Origin: Actinacidiphila acididurans | GTDB taxonomy: Bacteria; Actinomycetota; Actinomycetes; Streptomycetales; Streptomycetaceae | Assembly (NCBI RefSeq): GCF_016918855.1 | Contig: NZ_JADKYB010000003.1 | Location: 434,001-498,000 of the forward strand | DNA: 64,000 nucleotides | Direction: 5' to 3' | Shown here: positions 50,057 through 58,360 of the stretch, piece after piece | Layout: each line of letters opens with the position of its first letter | Position numbering within the stretch: the stretch's first letter is position 1 | Notes under the pieces: model-generated | The model's input: the letters and a program-made list of their open reading frames with translations, nothing else | What the model was told of the DNA's origin: nothing | The model's database searches: none | Program-made: the position numbers and the translations under genes

Positions 50057-51340
50057 ATGGACGGCAAGGGAGAACGCGCCTCGATCTGGCGCAATCGCGA
50101 GTTCCTGCTGTTGTGGGTCAGCCAGACGGTCAGCGAGATGGGCTCGCAGGTCACCGTTCTCGCGCTGCCGCTGGTCGCCGTCGTGCTGCTGGACGCCTCC
50201 GCGTTCCAGGTCGGGCTGCTGGCGGCGGCGGAGACGAGCGCGTACCTGCTGGTGGCCCTGCCCGCCGGAGCCGTCGTGGACCGAGTCGTCCGGCGTCGTC
50301 TGATGATCGGGTGCGACCTCGCGCAGTTCCTGGTGATCGGCTCGGTACCGGTGGCCCACGCACTCGGAGTGCTGACGCTGGCTCAGCTGTACGCCGTCGC
50401 GTTGATCTCCAGCGTCCTGTCCGTCTTCTTCCAGGTGGCGTACCAGGCGTACCTGCCGGTGGTCCTGGAGCACGGCCAGCTGATGGACGGCAACGGCAAG
50501 CTGGCCGCCTCCCGGTCGGTCGCGCAGATCGCCGGGCCCAGTACGGGCGCGGCACTTGTGACGCTGGTCGGCGCCGCGGGGGCGATGGCGGCCGACGCCG
50601 TCTCTTTCGTGTCGTCGGCCGGCTTGCTGACGGCCATCCGCAGCCGTGAACCACGCCCGGACCGGGCCGAGGCCGGCCGCCGGCCCAGGATGACGGCGCA
50701 GATCCGCGAGGGCCTCGCCTACGTGCTGCGTGACCCCATCCTGCGCAATTCGGTGGGGTTCAACGGCACCGCCAACTTCTTCGTCATCATGGTCGAGACC
50801 CTCGGCACCGTCTTCCTCGTCCGTACCCTCCATCTGCGTCCTGGCCTGGTCGGGCTACTGCTGGCGCTGGGAGCCGTCGGGGGACTCGCGGGCGGGCTCG
50901 CGGCCCAGTACCTCGCCCGGAAGGTCGGTTCGGCGCGGATCAGCTGGATCGCGATGACCCTGCTGTCGCTGCCCGGACTGCTGATCCCGGCGGCCGAACC
51001 CGGCTGGACTGTGCTGCTGTTCGCGTTCGGCTGGATCTCCTGGACCTTCTCGTCCACCGTCGCCGGAATCTCGCTGACCAGTTACCGGCAGGCCGCCTGC
51101 CCGCCGGACATGCTCGGCCGGGTCGGCGCCGCCGCGCGCTGGATCAACTGGGGCACCCTGCCACTGGGCAGCCTGGCCGGCGGGGGACTCGCCACCCTCC
51201 TCGGCATCCGGACCACCCTGTGGATCGCCGTCGCCGGCGGCTGCTGTGCGGGACTGTGGCTGTTCTTCTCCCCGTTGCGCGGGATGCGCGACATCCCGCT
51301 CGCACAGGTCGGCCCGGTGGCCGCGGCCGGAGCGTCGTAG
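50057..51340 (+). CDS. MFS transporter, EntS-like
   Basis: 427 residues. IWRNREFLLLWVSQTVSEMGSQVTVLALPLV, VFFQVAYQAYLPVVLEHGQLMDGNGKLAAS and YRQAACPPDMLGRVGAAARWINWG define the same exporter group as the other MFS genes in this window. Twelve membrane helices, proton antiport by family. Divergent from the phosphotransferase, 164 bases apart, suggesting possibly coordinated antibiotic handling, which is an inference. Confidence 0.9.
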   Translation: MDGKGERASIWRNREFLLLWVSQTVSEMGSQVTVLALPLVAVVLLDASAFQVGLLAAAETSAYLLVALPAGAVVDRVVRRRLMIGCDLAQFLVIGSVPVAHALGVLTLAQLYAVALISSVLSVFFQVAYQAYLPVVLEHGQLMDGNGKLAASRSVAQIAGPSTGAALVTLVGAAGAMAADAVSFVSSAGLLTAIRSREPRPDRAEAGRRPRMTAQIREGLAYVLRDPILRNSVGFNGTANFFVIMVETLGTVFLVRTLHLRPGLVGLLLALGAVGGLAGGLAAQYLARKVGSARISWIAMTLLSLPGLLIPAAEPGWTVLLFAFGWISWTFSSTVAGISLTSYRQAACPPDMLGRVGAAARWINWGTLPLGSLAGGGLATLLGIRTTLWIAVAGGCCAGLWLFFSPLRGMRDIPLAQVGPVAAAGAS

Positions 51341-51355
51341 AACATCCGGGCGCCG

Positions 51356-51991
51356 CTACTGAAGGATGAACCGGCTTCCGGCGCGGAGCCTGTCGACCAG
51401 GGCGGCCGGAGCCTTGTGCGGGGAACCCGCGTCGTACGGCGGCTGGGGGTCGTACTCGGTACCCAGCTGGACGGTCTGCGCCTGTTCGTCGCCGGCGACC
51501 TTGCCGACCAGGGTGAGGCCCATGTCGATTCCGGAGGAGACTCCGGCCGCGGTGATGAACTTGCCGTCGATGACGACGCGTTCGCCGGTCGGCTCGGCGC
51601 CGAACGTGGCAAGAGTGTCGAGTGCCAGCCAGTGCGAGGTGGCACGACGGCCCTTGAGCAGCGCGGCCGCGGCGAGCAGGAGCGATCCTGTGCAGACCGA
51701 AGTCGTCCAGGTGCTGGTCGCATCGGCGGTGCGGATCCAGCCGAGCAGCGCCTCGTTGTCCATCTGGGCGGACTGCCCGGGGCCGCCGGGCACCAGCACG
51801 ATGTCGGGGGCCGGCACCTCGTCGAGTCCCTTGTCCGCGACCAGCGCGAGGTCGCCGCGGTCGTTGCGTACGGGGCCGGGCTGTTGGGCGACGAAGACGG
51901 TTTCGGCGCCAGGAATGCGGCAGAGCATTTCGTACGGGCCGACCGCGTCCAGCGCGGTGAAACGGTCGAAGAGGACAATCGCGATCTGCAT
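51356..51991 (-). CDS. DJ-1/PfpI-family protein, isonitrile hydratase-like
   Basis: 211 residues from ATG 51991. IAIVLFDRFTALDAVGPYEML, IVLVPGGPGQSAQMDNEALLGWI and the nucleophile elbow WTTSVCTGSLLLAAAALLKGRRATSHW with Cys; VAGVSSGIDMGLTL-type tail. Very similar in layout to isonitrile hydratase and other InhA-like members of the DJ-1 superfamily. It begins ten bases after the GlxA-type regulator stop and is probably its regulatory target and co-transcribed partner. Confidence 0.88.
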   Translation of the reverse strand: MQIAIVLFDRFTALDAVGPYEMLCRIPGAETVFVAQQPGPVRNDRGDLALVADKGLDEVPAPDIVLVPGGPGQSAQMDNEALLGWIRTADATSTWTTSVCTGSLLLAAAALLKGRRATSHWLALDTLATFGAEPTGERVVIDGKFITAAGVSSGIDMGLTLVGKVAGDEQAQTVQLGTEYDPQPPYDAGSPHKAPAALVDRLRAGSRFILQ

Positions 51992-52001
51992 GGCCGGCCT
52001 T

Positions 52002-52991
52002 TCAACGGGCGAATTCACGTGGTGAAAATGGTGAATACGGGTGGAAGCGGCGCCGGTATTCGGCCGGAGCGGTGCCCAGGGCTTTCACGAAGGCGCGGCG
52101 CATCGCCTCCGGAGTGCCGTAGCCGCAGGCGCGGGAAATCCGGCCGACGCCATCGCTGGTGTCTTCGAGGAGTCTGCGGGCCTGCTCCAGACGCACCCGC
52201 TCGACGAATCTTCCCGGTGTCGTACCGGTCTCCAGCTGGAAGGCGCGGGCGAAGTGCCGCGGAGAAAGGCTGGCGCGCTTCGCGAGGCTCTCGACCGACA
52301 GATCCGCGTCCGGGTGCTCGGTGATCCACTGCTGCACCTCGCGCAGCGGTTCGCGCCGGGCGGTCTGGGCGGCGAGTTGGGCGCTGAACTGAGCCTGATT
52401 GCCCGGGCGGCGCAGGAAGACGACGAGATGGCGGGCGACGGTGAGCGCGGTCTGCCTGCCGTGGTCCTCCTCGACGAGTGCGAGCGCGAGATCGATGCCC
52501 GCGGTGACGCCGGCGGAGGTGGCGATGTTTCCGTCGCGTACGAAGATCGGATCCGGATCGACGTCGATGTCCGGGTACGTCCTGGCCAGGTGGTCGCAGA
52601 GCGACCAGTGAGTCGTCACCCGGCGACCGTCGAGCAGTCCGGCCTCGGCCAGCAGCAGCGCGCCGCTGCACACGGACACGATGCGCTCGGCGTTCCCGGC
52701 GTGCTCCCGCAGCCACTCGATCAGACGGGGAGTGGGGCGGCGGGTGCCGCTGCCGCCCGGGACGAGCAGGGTGTGCGGCGTCTCGACATCGGGCAGCGCG
52801 CAGTCCGGGACAAGGGTGAGACCGCTCGACGTACGCACCGGGGCGCCGTCGAGCGAGGCGGTGCGGATCTCGTACGGATCCCCGCTGTGGTGCCCCGCTC
52901 CGGCGAACACCTCCATGGGGCCGGTCACGTCAAGGCTCTGCACGTCGTCGAAGACGACCACCAGCACGGATCGCTGCGTCACGCCGTCCAT
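52002..52991 (-). CDS. GlxA-family transcriptional regulator (DJ-1/PfpI plus AraC HTH)
   Basis: 329 residues from ATG 52991; upstream in-frame starts lack conservation. N-terminal DJ-1/PfpI domain: VLVVVFDDVQSLDVTGPMEVF, LLVPGGSGTRRPTPRLIEWLREHAG and IVSVCSGALLLAEAGLLDGRRVTTHW with the Cys elbow. C-terminal AraC HTH: LSVESLAKRASLSPRHFARAFQLETGTTP and VGRISRACGYGTPEAMRRAFVKALG. An activator or repressor that senses a small molecule through the amidotransferase-like domain; followed by a DJ-1/PfpI enzyme gene in the same unit. Confidence 0.93.
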   Translation of the reverse strand: MDGVTQRSVLVVVFDDVQSLDVTGPMEVFAGAGHHSGDPYEIRTASLDGAPVRTSSGLTLVPDCALPDVETPHTLLVPGGSGTRRPTPRLIEWLREHAGNAERIVSVCSGALLLAEAGLLDGRRVTTHWSLCDHLARTYPDIDVDPDPIFVRDGNIATSAGVTAGIDLALALVEEDHGRQTALTVARHLVVFLRRPGNQAQFSAQLAAQTARREPLREVQQWITEHPDADLSVESLAKRASLSPRHFARAFQLETGTTPGRFVERVRLEQARRLLEDTSDGVGRISRACGYGTPEAMRRAFVKALGTAPAEYRRRFHPYSPFSPREFAR

Positions 52992-53111
52992 CCTTCGCTG
53001 CGGCCACGATGGCCGCAATGACGAATCCCCCACCCTTTCTGCCATCCCGGGCTCGCCCCGCCCGGACCGTCACCCGGTCGGCCGAGCGGGGCCGAAGTCC
53101 CTTGCGAGCCG

Positions 53112-54038
53112 TTACGACGTGTGTGAGCCGTGGGCGGTGGGCCAGCCCATCTCGGTGTACGGGTTCCCGGCGGTGATGCCCTGGATGGCGGTTCGGGTGT
53201 AGGGGACGAGGTTGTCGGGGAGGGCGTCGAGGGGCCAGAAACGCCACGCGGTGCAGCGGTCGGGTTCAAGGATCCGGGGTCGGCCGGCCCAGTGGGTCGG
53301 GGCGAAGAAGAGCTGGAGGCGGGGCAGAGTGCTTTCGGGGTCGAGGTGGTGGACGGTGTGGACGAGCCGCAGGTCGTCCTCGTCGATGGCCAGTCCGGCT
53401 TCCTCGGCTGCTTCCCGGGCGAGGCAGGCGCGGGCGGATTCCATTTCGCAATGGCCGGCCAGGGCGTGCCAGGTGTCGGGGGCGTAGCCGGAGTCCGGGT
53501 GACGCAGGCCGAGGAGGACGGCGCCGCCGTGTTCCAGGTACAGGTGGCAGCCGATCACATTGGGCACGGTGCCCATGGCGTGGGCGCTGGGTGGGGCGGG
53601 AGCGGGGACGAGCGTGCCCGCGGTTCGCGCCTGGTGGAGGCGGATCACCTTCATCGTGCCGGGGTCCAGGGTCAAGTGGGCCATGGTGGCGGCGTCGAAC
53701 CAGTGGAGCATGATGCCTTCGCTGATTCGCAGCCGGGCCGGATCGCCGTTCCAGGTGCCGAGGTAGATCTGGACCCGGCCGTCGAGCCTGCCGCGGGCGG
53801 TGGTGAACGGGACCAGGTCGGGGACGACGAGGCCGGCTTCTTCGAGCAGTTCGCGGGCGATGGCCTGGTCGGGGGTTTCGCCGGGCTCGCATCCGCCGCC
53901 GGGCAGCGCCCAGGTGCCCGGTTGCCAGATCGGCTTGTTGGCGTCGCGGAGGTGGAGCAGGTACTGGCCACGGGAGTTGACGAGCAGCGCGGAGGCGGCG
54001 GTGACGGGGGTGGTCCGGATGGGGGGTTCGGGCAGCAC
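53112..54038 (-). CDS. tandem NUDIX protein
   Basis: 308 residues with two NUDIX domains. The first box is GGGCEPGETPDQAIARELLEEAGL, intact with the R-E-x-x-E-E core; the second is GHCEMESARACLAREAAEEAGL, one residue short in the loop but with the core Glu residues. NUDIX enzymes hydrolyse nucleoside diphosphates linked to another moiety. Two-domain proteins are less common. The gene begins 48 bases after the ABC exporter stop on the same strand, so both are one operon and the NUDIX protein may process or detoxify a nucleotide-linked or phosphorylated compound that the exporter handles. Confidence 0.88.
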   Translation of the reverse strand: MLPEPPIRTTPVTAASALLVNSRGQYLLHLRDANKPIWQPGTWALPGGGCEPGETPDQAIARELLEEAGLVVPDLVPFTTARGRLDGRVQIYLGTWNGDPARLRISEGIMLHWFDAATMAHLTLDPGTMKVIRLHQARTAGTLVPAPAPPSAHAMGTVPNVIGCHLYLEHGGAVLLGLRHPDSGYAPDTWHALAGHCEMESARACLAREAAEEAGLAIDEDDLRLVHTVHHLDPESTLPRLQLFFAPTHWAGRPRILEPDRCTAWRFWPLDALPDNLVPYTRTAIQGITAGNPYTEMGWPTAHGSHTS

Positions 54039-54086
54039 GGGACCTCCTGGGCGGGCCGGACGGCATCGGGGTACGGGTTGGAGCAG

Positions 54087-55979
54087 TCAGCGGTCCTTGG
54101 ACAGGGCGAGGAGTTCGGCGAACAGGCCGTTGCCGGCGGCGAGTTCGTCGTAGGTGCCCTGCTCGCTGATACGGCCGTGGTCCATGACGACGACCCGGTC
54201 CGCGATCTTGGTGTTCTCCAGCTGATGGGTGACGACCAGGGTGATGCGGTCGGCGGCGACGGCTTTGAGGCGTTCGAAGATCTGGTGTTCGCCGCGCGGG
54301 TCCATCTGCGAGGTGGGCTCGTCGAGGATGAGCAGGTCGGGCTTGCGGTACAGGGCGCGGGAGCAGGCCAGGCGCTGCCATTGGCCGCCGGAGAGCTCGG
54401 AGCCGCCGAACAGCTCGCGGGCGAGGAGCGTGTCGAGTTGCCCGGGCAGGCTTTCGACCGTCTCGCGCATGCCGACGGCCTCCACCGCCTCCCACACGGC
54501 TTGGTCGTCGTACGTGCGGGGCCGGCCCAGGGTGACGTTCTCCCGGGCGCGCAGTGGCCACTGGGCGAAGATCTGCGGGACGAGTCCGCAACGTGGCCAC
54601 ACACTGTGCGGGTCGGCTTCGGCCAGGTCGGTGCCGTTCCAGGAGACGTGGCCCTTGTCGGCGAGGTAGATCCCGGTGATCAGCCGGCTCAGGGTGGACT
54701 TGCCGGAGCCGTTCTCGCCGACGATCGCGACGATCTCGCCGCGGCGCAGGGTCAGGGACAGGTGGTCCACGGCCGGGGTTTCCTTGCCGGGGTAGCGGAA
54801 GACGGCGTCGTCCAGGCGGATCTCCTCGACGGGCCCGGTGACGACCCGGTCTCCGCGGGCGGGGGCGCGGGCGGCGGCCAGGTCGAGGAAGCTGCTCATG
54901 TCGGCCAGGTAGAGACTGGAGTGGAAGAGCGCGGCCGCGGCCGCGACGACCTGGGACAGCGCACCGAGCACGGCCTGGACGGCGACGACCGCGGTGGCCA
55001 CCAGGGCGAGTTCGACCCGGCCGGACAGCGCGAGCCAGCCCAGCGCCACCCAGGTGACGAGGAGGAAGAACCCGCCGAGAGCCGAAGTCCCCACAGTGAT
55101 GCGCAGCTTGTGCGGGGCCGTGGCCAGGGTGCGCCGGTCGATGCGCTGGGAGACGGCGCCGTACCAGTACACCAGGTAGTCCGTCATGCCGTTGGCGCGT
55201 ACCTCGTCGCTGTAGCGCGGCTCGGTGGACCACCAGCGCATCATGCCGCGCACGTTGCGGTCGCCGATGTTCGCGTAATGCGTCGCGTAGTCCACCCGTG
55301 CGGCCAGCACCGCTCCCAGGCCCGAGGGCAGGACCGCGAGCAGCAGCAGGGGCAGCATCAGCGGTTTGAGTACGGTCAGGACGCCCGCCGCGGCGGCCAT
55401 CCGGATCAGCGCCGCCGTGAAGGTCCGCGCGTCCTGGACCATCGTCTGGGTACGGACGACGCCCATTTCGGCAGCCTCGTGCCGGTCGCTGAAGCCCTCC
55501 TCGCTGTAGGCGGTGGCCTCGACCCGGCACACCGCCTCCACCAGTGCGACGTCCGCACGGGTCGTCAGACCCGGCGTGATCCTCCCGTCGGCGTACGTGG
55601 CCAGCGCCGAGGCGGTGCGCACGGCGGCTGCCGCGGCCGCGATGACGATCAGGGCGGGCAGCGCCGCGTGCAGCCGGTCGGCGACCGGTGCGGCACCGAC
55701 CAGGGGGCGCATCGCCTTCGCGGTGGCCGACAACTGCACCGCCGAGCCCGCCCCCATCGCGAACTGGCAGGACAGCAGCAGCACGACGGCCCGGCGGTCG
55801 ACCTGCCAGGCCATGCGGGCGGTTCGGCCCAGCACCGAGGGGAGGCGGGCGCACATCGCCCTGAACGAGACCCCGCCCAGGGGATTCCTGCCGTAGTGGC
55901 CGTTGAAGACGAACTCCGCCGGCGGTGGCGGAGGGGGCGGCGTCCCCGGGTCCTGGGCGGGGAGGGTGCCGGCGGTCAT
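54087..55979 (-). CDS. ABC exporter, fused permease and ATPase
   Basis: 630 residues. N terminus is Pro-rich (GTPPPPPPPAEF) followed by FVFNGHYGRNPLGG, then five or six membrane helices (VVLLLSCQFAMGAGSAVQL, ALIVIAAAAAAVRTASALA, LMLPLLLLAVLPSGLGAVL), and an ATPase with Walker A GENGSGKSTLSRLITG, signature LSGGQWQRLACSRAL and Walker B DLLILDEPTSQMD. A half-size exporter of the ABCB/lantibiotic-exporter shape without a peptidase domain. The ATG overlaps the stop of an upstream 41-codon ORF by ATGA, indicating translational coupling, and the downstream NUDIX gene belongs to the same unit. Confidence 0.9.
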   Translation of the reverse strand: MTAGTLPAQDPGTPPPPPPPAEFVFNGHYGRNPLGGVSFRAMCARLPSVLGRTARMAWQVDRRAVVLLLSCQFAMGAGSAVQLSATAKAMRPLVGAAPVADRLHAALPALIVIAAAAAAVRTASALATYADGRITPGLTTRADVALVEAVCRVEATAYSEEGFSDRHEAAEMGVVRTQTMVQDARTFTAALIRMAAAAGVLTVLKPLMLPLLLLAVLPSGLGAVLAARVDYATHYANIGDRNVRGMMRWWSTEPRYSDEVRANGMTDYLVYWYGAVSQRIDRRTLATAPHKLRITVGTSALGGFFLLVTWVALGWLALSGRVELALVATAVVAVQAVLGALSQVVAAAAALFHSSLYLADMSSFLDLAAARAPARGDRVVTGPVEEIRLDDAVFRYPGKETPAVDHLSLTLRRGEIVAIVGENGSGKSTLSRLITGIYLADKGHVSWNGTDLAEADPHSVWPRCGLVPQIFAQWPLRARENVTLGRPRTYDDQAVWEAVEAVGMRETVESLPGQLDTLLARELFGGSELSGGQWQRLACSRALYRKPDLLILDEPTSQMDPRGEHQIFERLKAVAADRITLVVTHQLENTKIADRVVVMDHGRISEQGTYDELAAGNGLFAELLALSKDR

Positions 55980-56101
55980 GACGGCTCCCCGCTTTCCGGT
56001 CGACGGTCGTCACGCCGGGGGTCGGCGCCGTACCGCGGCATGCGGGACTCGGGCGATGCGGGCCGTGCCGGTAAGCGAGGGCGGGAAGGTGCCGGGGCCA
56101 C
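55976..56101 (-). CDS. small ORF with TTA codon, coupled to the ABC exporter
   Basis: 41 residues from GTG 56101, preceded by AAGGAGG (56106-56112, a perfect anti-Shine-Dalgarno match, 4-5 bases from the start). Its TGA overlaps the exporter ATG (ATGA). Codon 10 is TTA (56072-56074), so translation, and via coupling that of the exporter, may require the bldA tRNA. The peptide is Pro/Arg/Ala-rich with an acidic/basic C-terminal part (MPRYGADPRRDDRR) and has no Cys or leader-type motif. It may be a leader for regulation or, less likely, a peptide substrate. Existence is supported by signals rather than by homology. Confidence 0.55.
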   Translation of the reverse strand: MAPAPSRPRLPARPASPESRMPRYGADPRRDDRRPESGEPS

Positions 56102-56334
56102 AGGTCCTCCTTGGTCTCCGGTGACGGGACGGGTGATCGGACAACGCGGCACGGCGGGCACCGGTCACGGTGTCCGCCGACTCGCCTACTGCCGCTGCTC
56201 CTTGCCCGCCTCGGTGCCGCCCGGTGCCGTCGGCCACGCCGGTACGCGAGGTGGGCCGGGACGGCGTGCAGCGCAATACGGAGGTGCGTGAAACGGTCTT
56301 GCTGAATCGATCTGACGGTGACTACATTGTGGTG

Positions 56335-56589
56335 ATGAATGAGGTCTTTGAGTCGAAGTTCCGACCCGGCGACCGGCCAACTCCCTCTCGGGCGTCGCAC
56401 TGGACCAAAGAAAGAGCGGGCGCGATGTTCGCCGCTCTCGCCGCAGGCTTTTTCACATTCATTATCACCTTTGATGTATTCCGCAGAATTGTGCCCGATT
56501 GGATGTATCTGGCAACGATTGCGTCGGGCGCAGTGGTCGCGCTGGGCGCGTACAGAATTTCCCTGTCCTGGCTCAAGCGACTTCCCTGA
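56335..56589 (+). CDS. small two-helix membrane protein of lower GC
   Basis: 84 residues from ATG 56335 (GTG 56332 also possible). MFAALAAGFFTFIITFDVF and MYLATIASGAVVALGAYRIS are membrane helices separated by a short acidic loop; the first 27 residues are hydrophilic with charged residues. The stretch 56290-56580 has clearly lower GC and more A/T at the third position than its neighbours, suggesting recent acquisition or non-optimal expression. I do not recognise the family. Confidence 0.55.
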   Translation: MNEVFESKFRPGDRPTPSRASHWTKERAGAMFAALAAGFFTFIITFDVFRRIVPDWMYLATIASGAVVALGAYRISLSWLKRLP

Positions 56590-56677
56590 CCTGACGCGGT
56601 GGCTCCACGGTCCGCTGCTGCTCCTGTCCGTTGCCGCCGGGGCAACCGGCGCCCACCGCCATCGAAGAGGAGGCGCC

Positions 56678-56920
56678 GTGACCGACTATTTCGCCGGAGA
56701 CGACCGCACCAACCGGGAGCGGATGCTTGCCGGGGACTGGTACGTAAGCCACGACCCCGAGAGCTGGGAGCAGGCCAAGCGGGCCGTCCGCCTTCAGGCG
56801 GCTTACGCGGCCGCGTACGTCGCCGACCCTGATGCCGCGCGCCCGATCCTGGAAGACCTTCTCGGGCATCTGGGCGCCGAAGCGCACATCAGGCCTCCGC
56901 TGTACGTCGACTACGGCACC
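56678..56920 (+). pseudogene. truncated maltose/galactoside O-acetyltransferase
   Basis: GTG 56678 opens TDYFAGDDRTNRERMLAGDWY, then AVRLQAAYAAAYVADPDAARPILEDLLGHLG and HIRPPLYVDYG, the N-terminal region of Maa/NodL-type acetyltransferases. The family continues with a left-handed beta-helix of about 100 residues, which is missing; after DYG the frame goes to unrelated Cys/Arg-rich residues. Broken by deletion or insertion near 56915. GAGGAG ribosome site is intact. Confidence 0.75.
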
Positions 56921-57023
56921 TCCGGGAACTGTGAGGGCTGCAGTGGTCCGCTCCGGCGGGCGTCCTTCTCACGCCGGAGGACGGCGTGTCCTCAGGCCGT
57001 CATCGACCGGATGGCAAGGCGCC

Positions 57024-57209
57024 TCACCGTAGTTGCCCGTCCAAGTATTCGATCAGCCTGGATTCGCTTCGTTCGAGAAGTTCCCGCTGATCACGAGGCA
57101 GTGACGCCAGGGCATCAACGAGGACGTGCTTCCGAGGAACGTGCACCATCGAGCCGGAGTAGACCCGACAGCCGGAGCACCAGGCGAACCCGACGCACCG
57201 CTCGAACAT
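57024..57209 (-). CDS. zinc-ribbon-like conserved protein with damaged 5' end
   Basis: From ATG 57209 the protein is 61 residues: FERCVGFAWCSGCRVYSG and VLVDALASLPRDQRELLERSE. The same frame continues open upstream for 46 further codons and includes RRCATCGTTVRSYQYRFHPPE with a second CxxC, which would complete a zinc ribbon with CSGC. This upstream part has no start codon and is closed by TGA at 57348-57350, immediately after M-T-M. So the 5' end seems to carry a stop or frameshift, and the annotated 61 residues are the translatable rest. Function unknown. Confidence 0.6.
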   Translation of the reverse strand: MFERCVGFAWCSGCRVYSGSMVHVPRKHVLVDALASLPRDQRELLERSESRLIEYLDGQLR

Positions 57210-57401
57210 GGAGGACTCAGGCGGATGGAAGCGGTACTGGTATGAGCGGACGGTCGTCCCGCAGGTGGCACATCTCCGCCGATCGCCATCGGGGACCGTC
57301 TCCCAGGTCCCGACCTTGAGCCACGGCTGCCGTGCGCCAGGCGCTCTTCACATCGTCATGCGGACCATTCTTCTCCTTGACCGGCTCATGCGTGGTGGCG
57401 A

Positions 57402-57986
57402 TCAGACTTGTTGGCGGAAGTCCAGCATGTAGAAGACCTTGTCGTAGCGCCGTTCGCGGACGGCGACGAAGTCGGGCAGGCGGCCGTATTCGGTGAAGCC
57501 CAGCGACCGGTAGAGGCGCAGAGCGTTGGTGTTGTCGCCACGGGCGTCCAGGGTGAGGACCTCGATCCCCGCTTCCCGGGCGTCAGCGATCAAGGCAGCG
57601 GCCAGTGCCCGACCGACACCGCGGCCATGGGCAGCAGCGTCTACCGCGAGTTTCTCCAGATCGGCGTGCGGCCGGTGGGTCGGTCGGCCGTAGCGGAGCC
57701 AGTACCCCAACCCGACGAGCCGACGGCCGAGGTACGCCACACGCAGGGCCCCGTCCCCGGCCCGCGCCGCGGAGACGACATGGCCGAGAAGTTCACCCAC
57801 TTCATCCCGCGAGGGCGGTTCGACCCAGCCCAGCGCGGCACCTCCACCGACCAGGTCCGCCAGGATCCGGTGGGCCGACTCCGCGAACCGGACGTCCAGC
57901 TCCGGGTCGGAAGCCAGGTCCATGGCGTCAAGGATGGTGACCTCAGCGGTCACCCCGCCGGCCGTGGGCGGATGCGCCGGATTCAT
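57402..57986 (-). CDS. GNAT-family N-acetyltransferase
   Basis: 194 residues; GTG and ATG alternatives within the first 22 residues. LEKLAVDAAAHGRGVGRALAAALIADAREAGIEVLTLDARGDNTNALRLYRSLGFTEYGR is the acetyl-CoA loop (H-G-R-G-V-G) and motif B with N-T-N-A. Cytoplasmic, single gene, substrate unknown. Confidence 0.9.
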   Translation of the reverse strand: MNPAHPPTAGGVTAEVTILDAMDLASDPELDVRFAESAHRILADLVGGGAALGWVEPPSRDEVGELLGHVVSAARAGDGALRVAYLGRRLVGLGYWLRYGRPTHRPHADLEKLAVDAAAHGRGVGRALAAALIADAREAGIEVLTLDARGDNTNALRLYRSLGFTEYGRLPDFVAVRERRYDKVFYMLDFRQQV

Positions 57987-58117
57987 GCCCAGCAGCTTAT
58001 GGCACCGTTTCTTGTCTTGTTCCTTGACCTCGGCCTGCTTGGTTGCCAGCTGCAGGCGGGGCGGACAGCGTGTAGGAAGAGGGCAGCCGATCTCGATGGT
58101 GCTTGGAGGGAGTGGAC

Positions 58118-58360
58118 ATGCCGGACGATGAGGCGATGGTTCGGATAGGTGATGTCGTGCGGGTCACAGATGGGCCATTCGCTGACTTCAGGGGCCCTGT
58201 CAGATCCGTCGACGTCGGTCGTGGACGAGTGCAGCTGACCGTCGACATCCTGGGCGACGTGAGCACTATCGACCTACCCCTGGAGGATGTGAGCCCTGCA
58301 GCCGCTGACGAGTCAGTGACGATGGACGGGCCGTCAAGCGCAGCTCACCCCAGGGCATGA
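58118..58360 (+). CDS. KOW/NusG-C-terminal-like small protein
   Basis: 80 residues from ATG 58118, nine bases after GGAGGG. VRIGDVVRVTDGPFADFRGPVRSVD is a KOW motif (the G-D-x-V-x-V-x-D-G-P-F-x-x-x-x-G core of NusG and L24), followed by a beta-strand-rich stretch VQLTVDILGDVSTIDLPLEDV. Without the NusG N-terminal domain it cannot be a full elongation factor; it may bind RNA or ribosome as a stand-alone KOW protein. Overlaps the end of the convergent gene by 95 bases. Confidence 0.8.
   Translation: MPDDEAMVRIGDVVRVTDGPFADFRGPVRSVDVGRGRVQLTVDILGDVSTIDLPLEDVSPAAADESVTMDGPSSAAHPRA

Noticed and set aside
53130..56291. 1053-codon open frame on the plus strand
   Set aside because: Antisense to the NUDIX and ABC genes, both of which carry intact catalytic motifs on the other strand.
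57208..57432. 74-codon plus-strand open frame
   Set aside because: Runs antisense to the zinc-ribbon gene extension and shows no family similarity.
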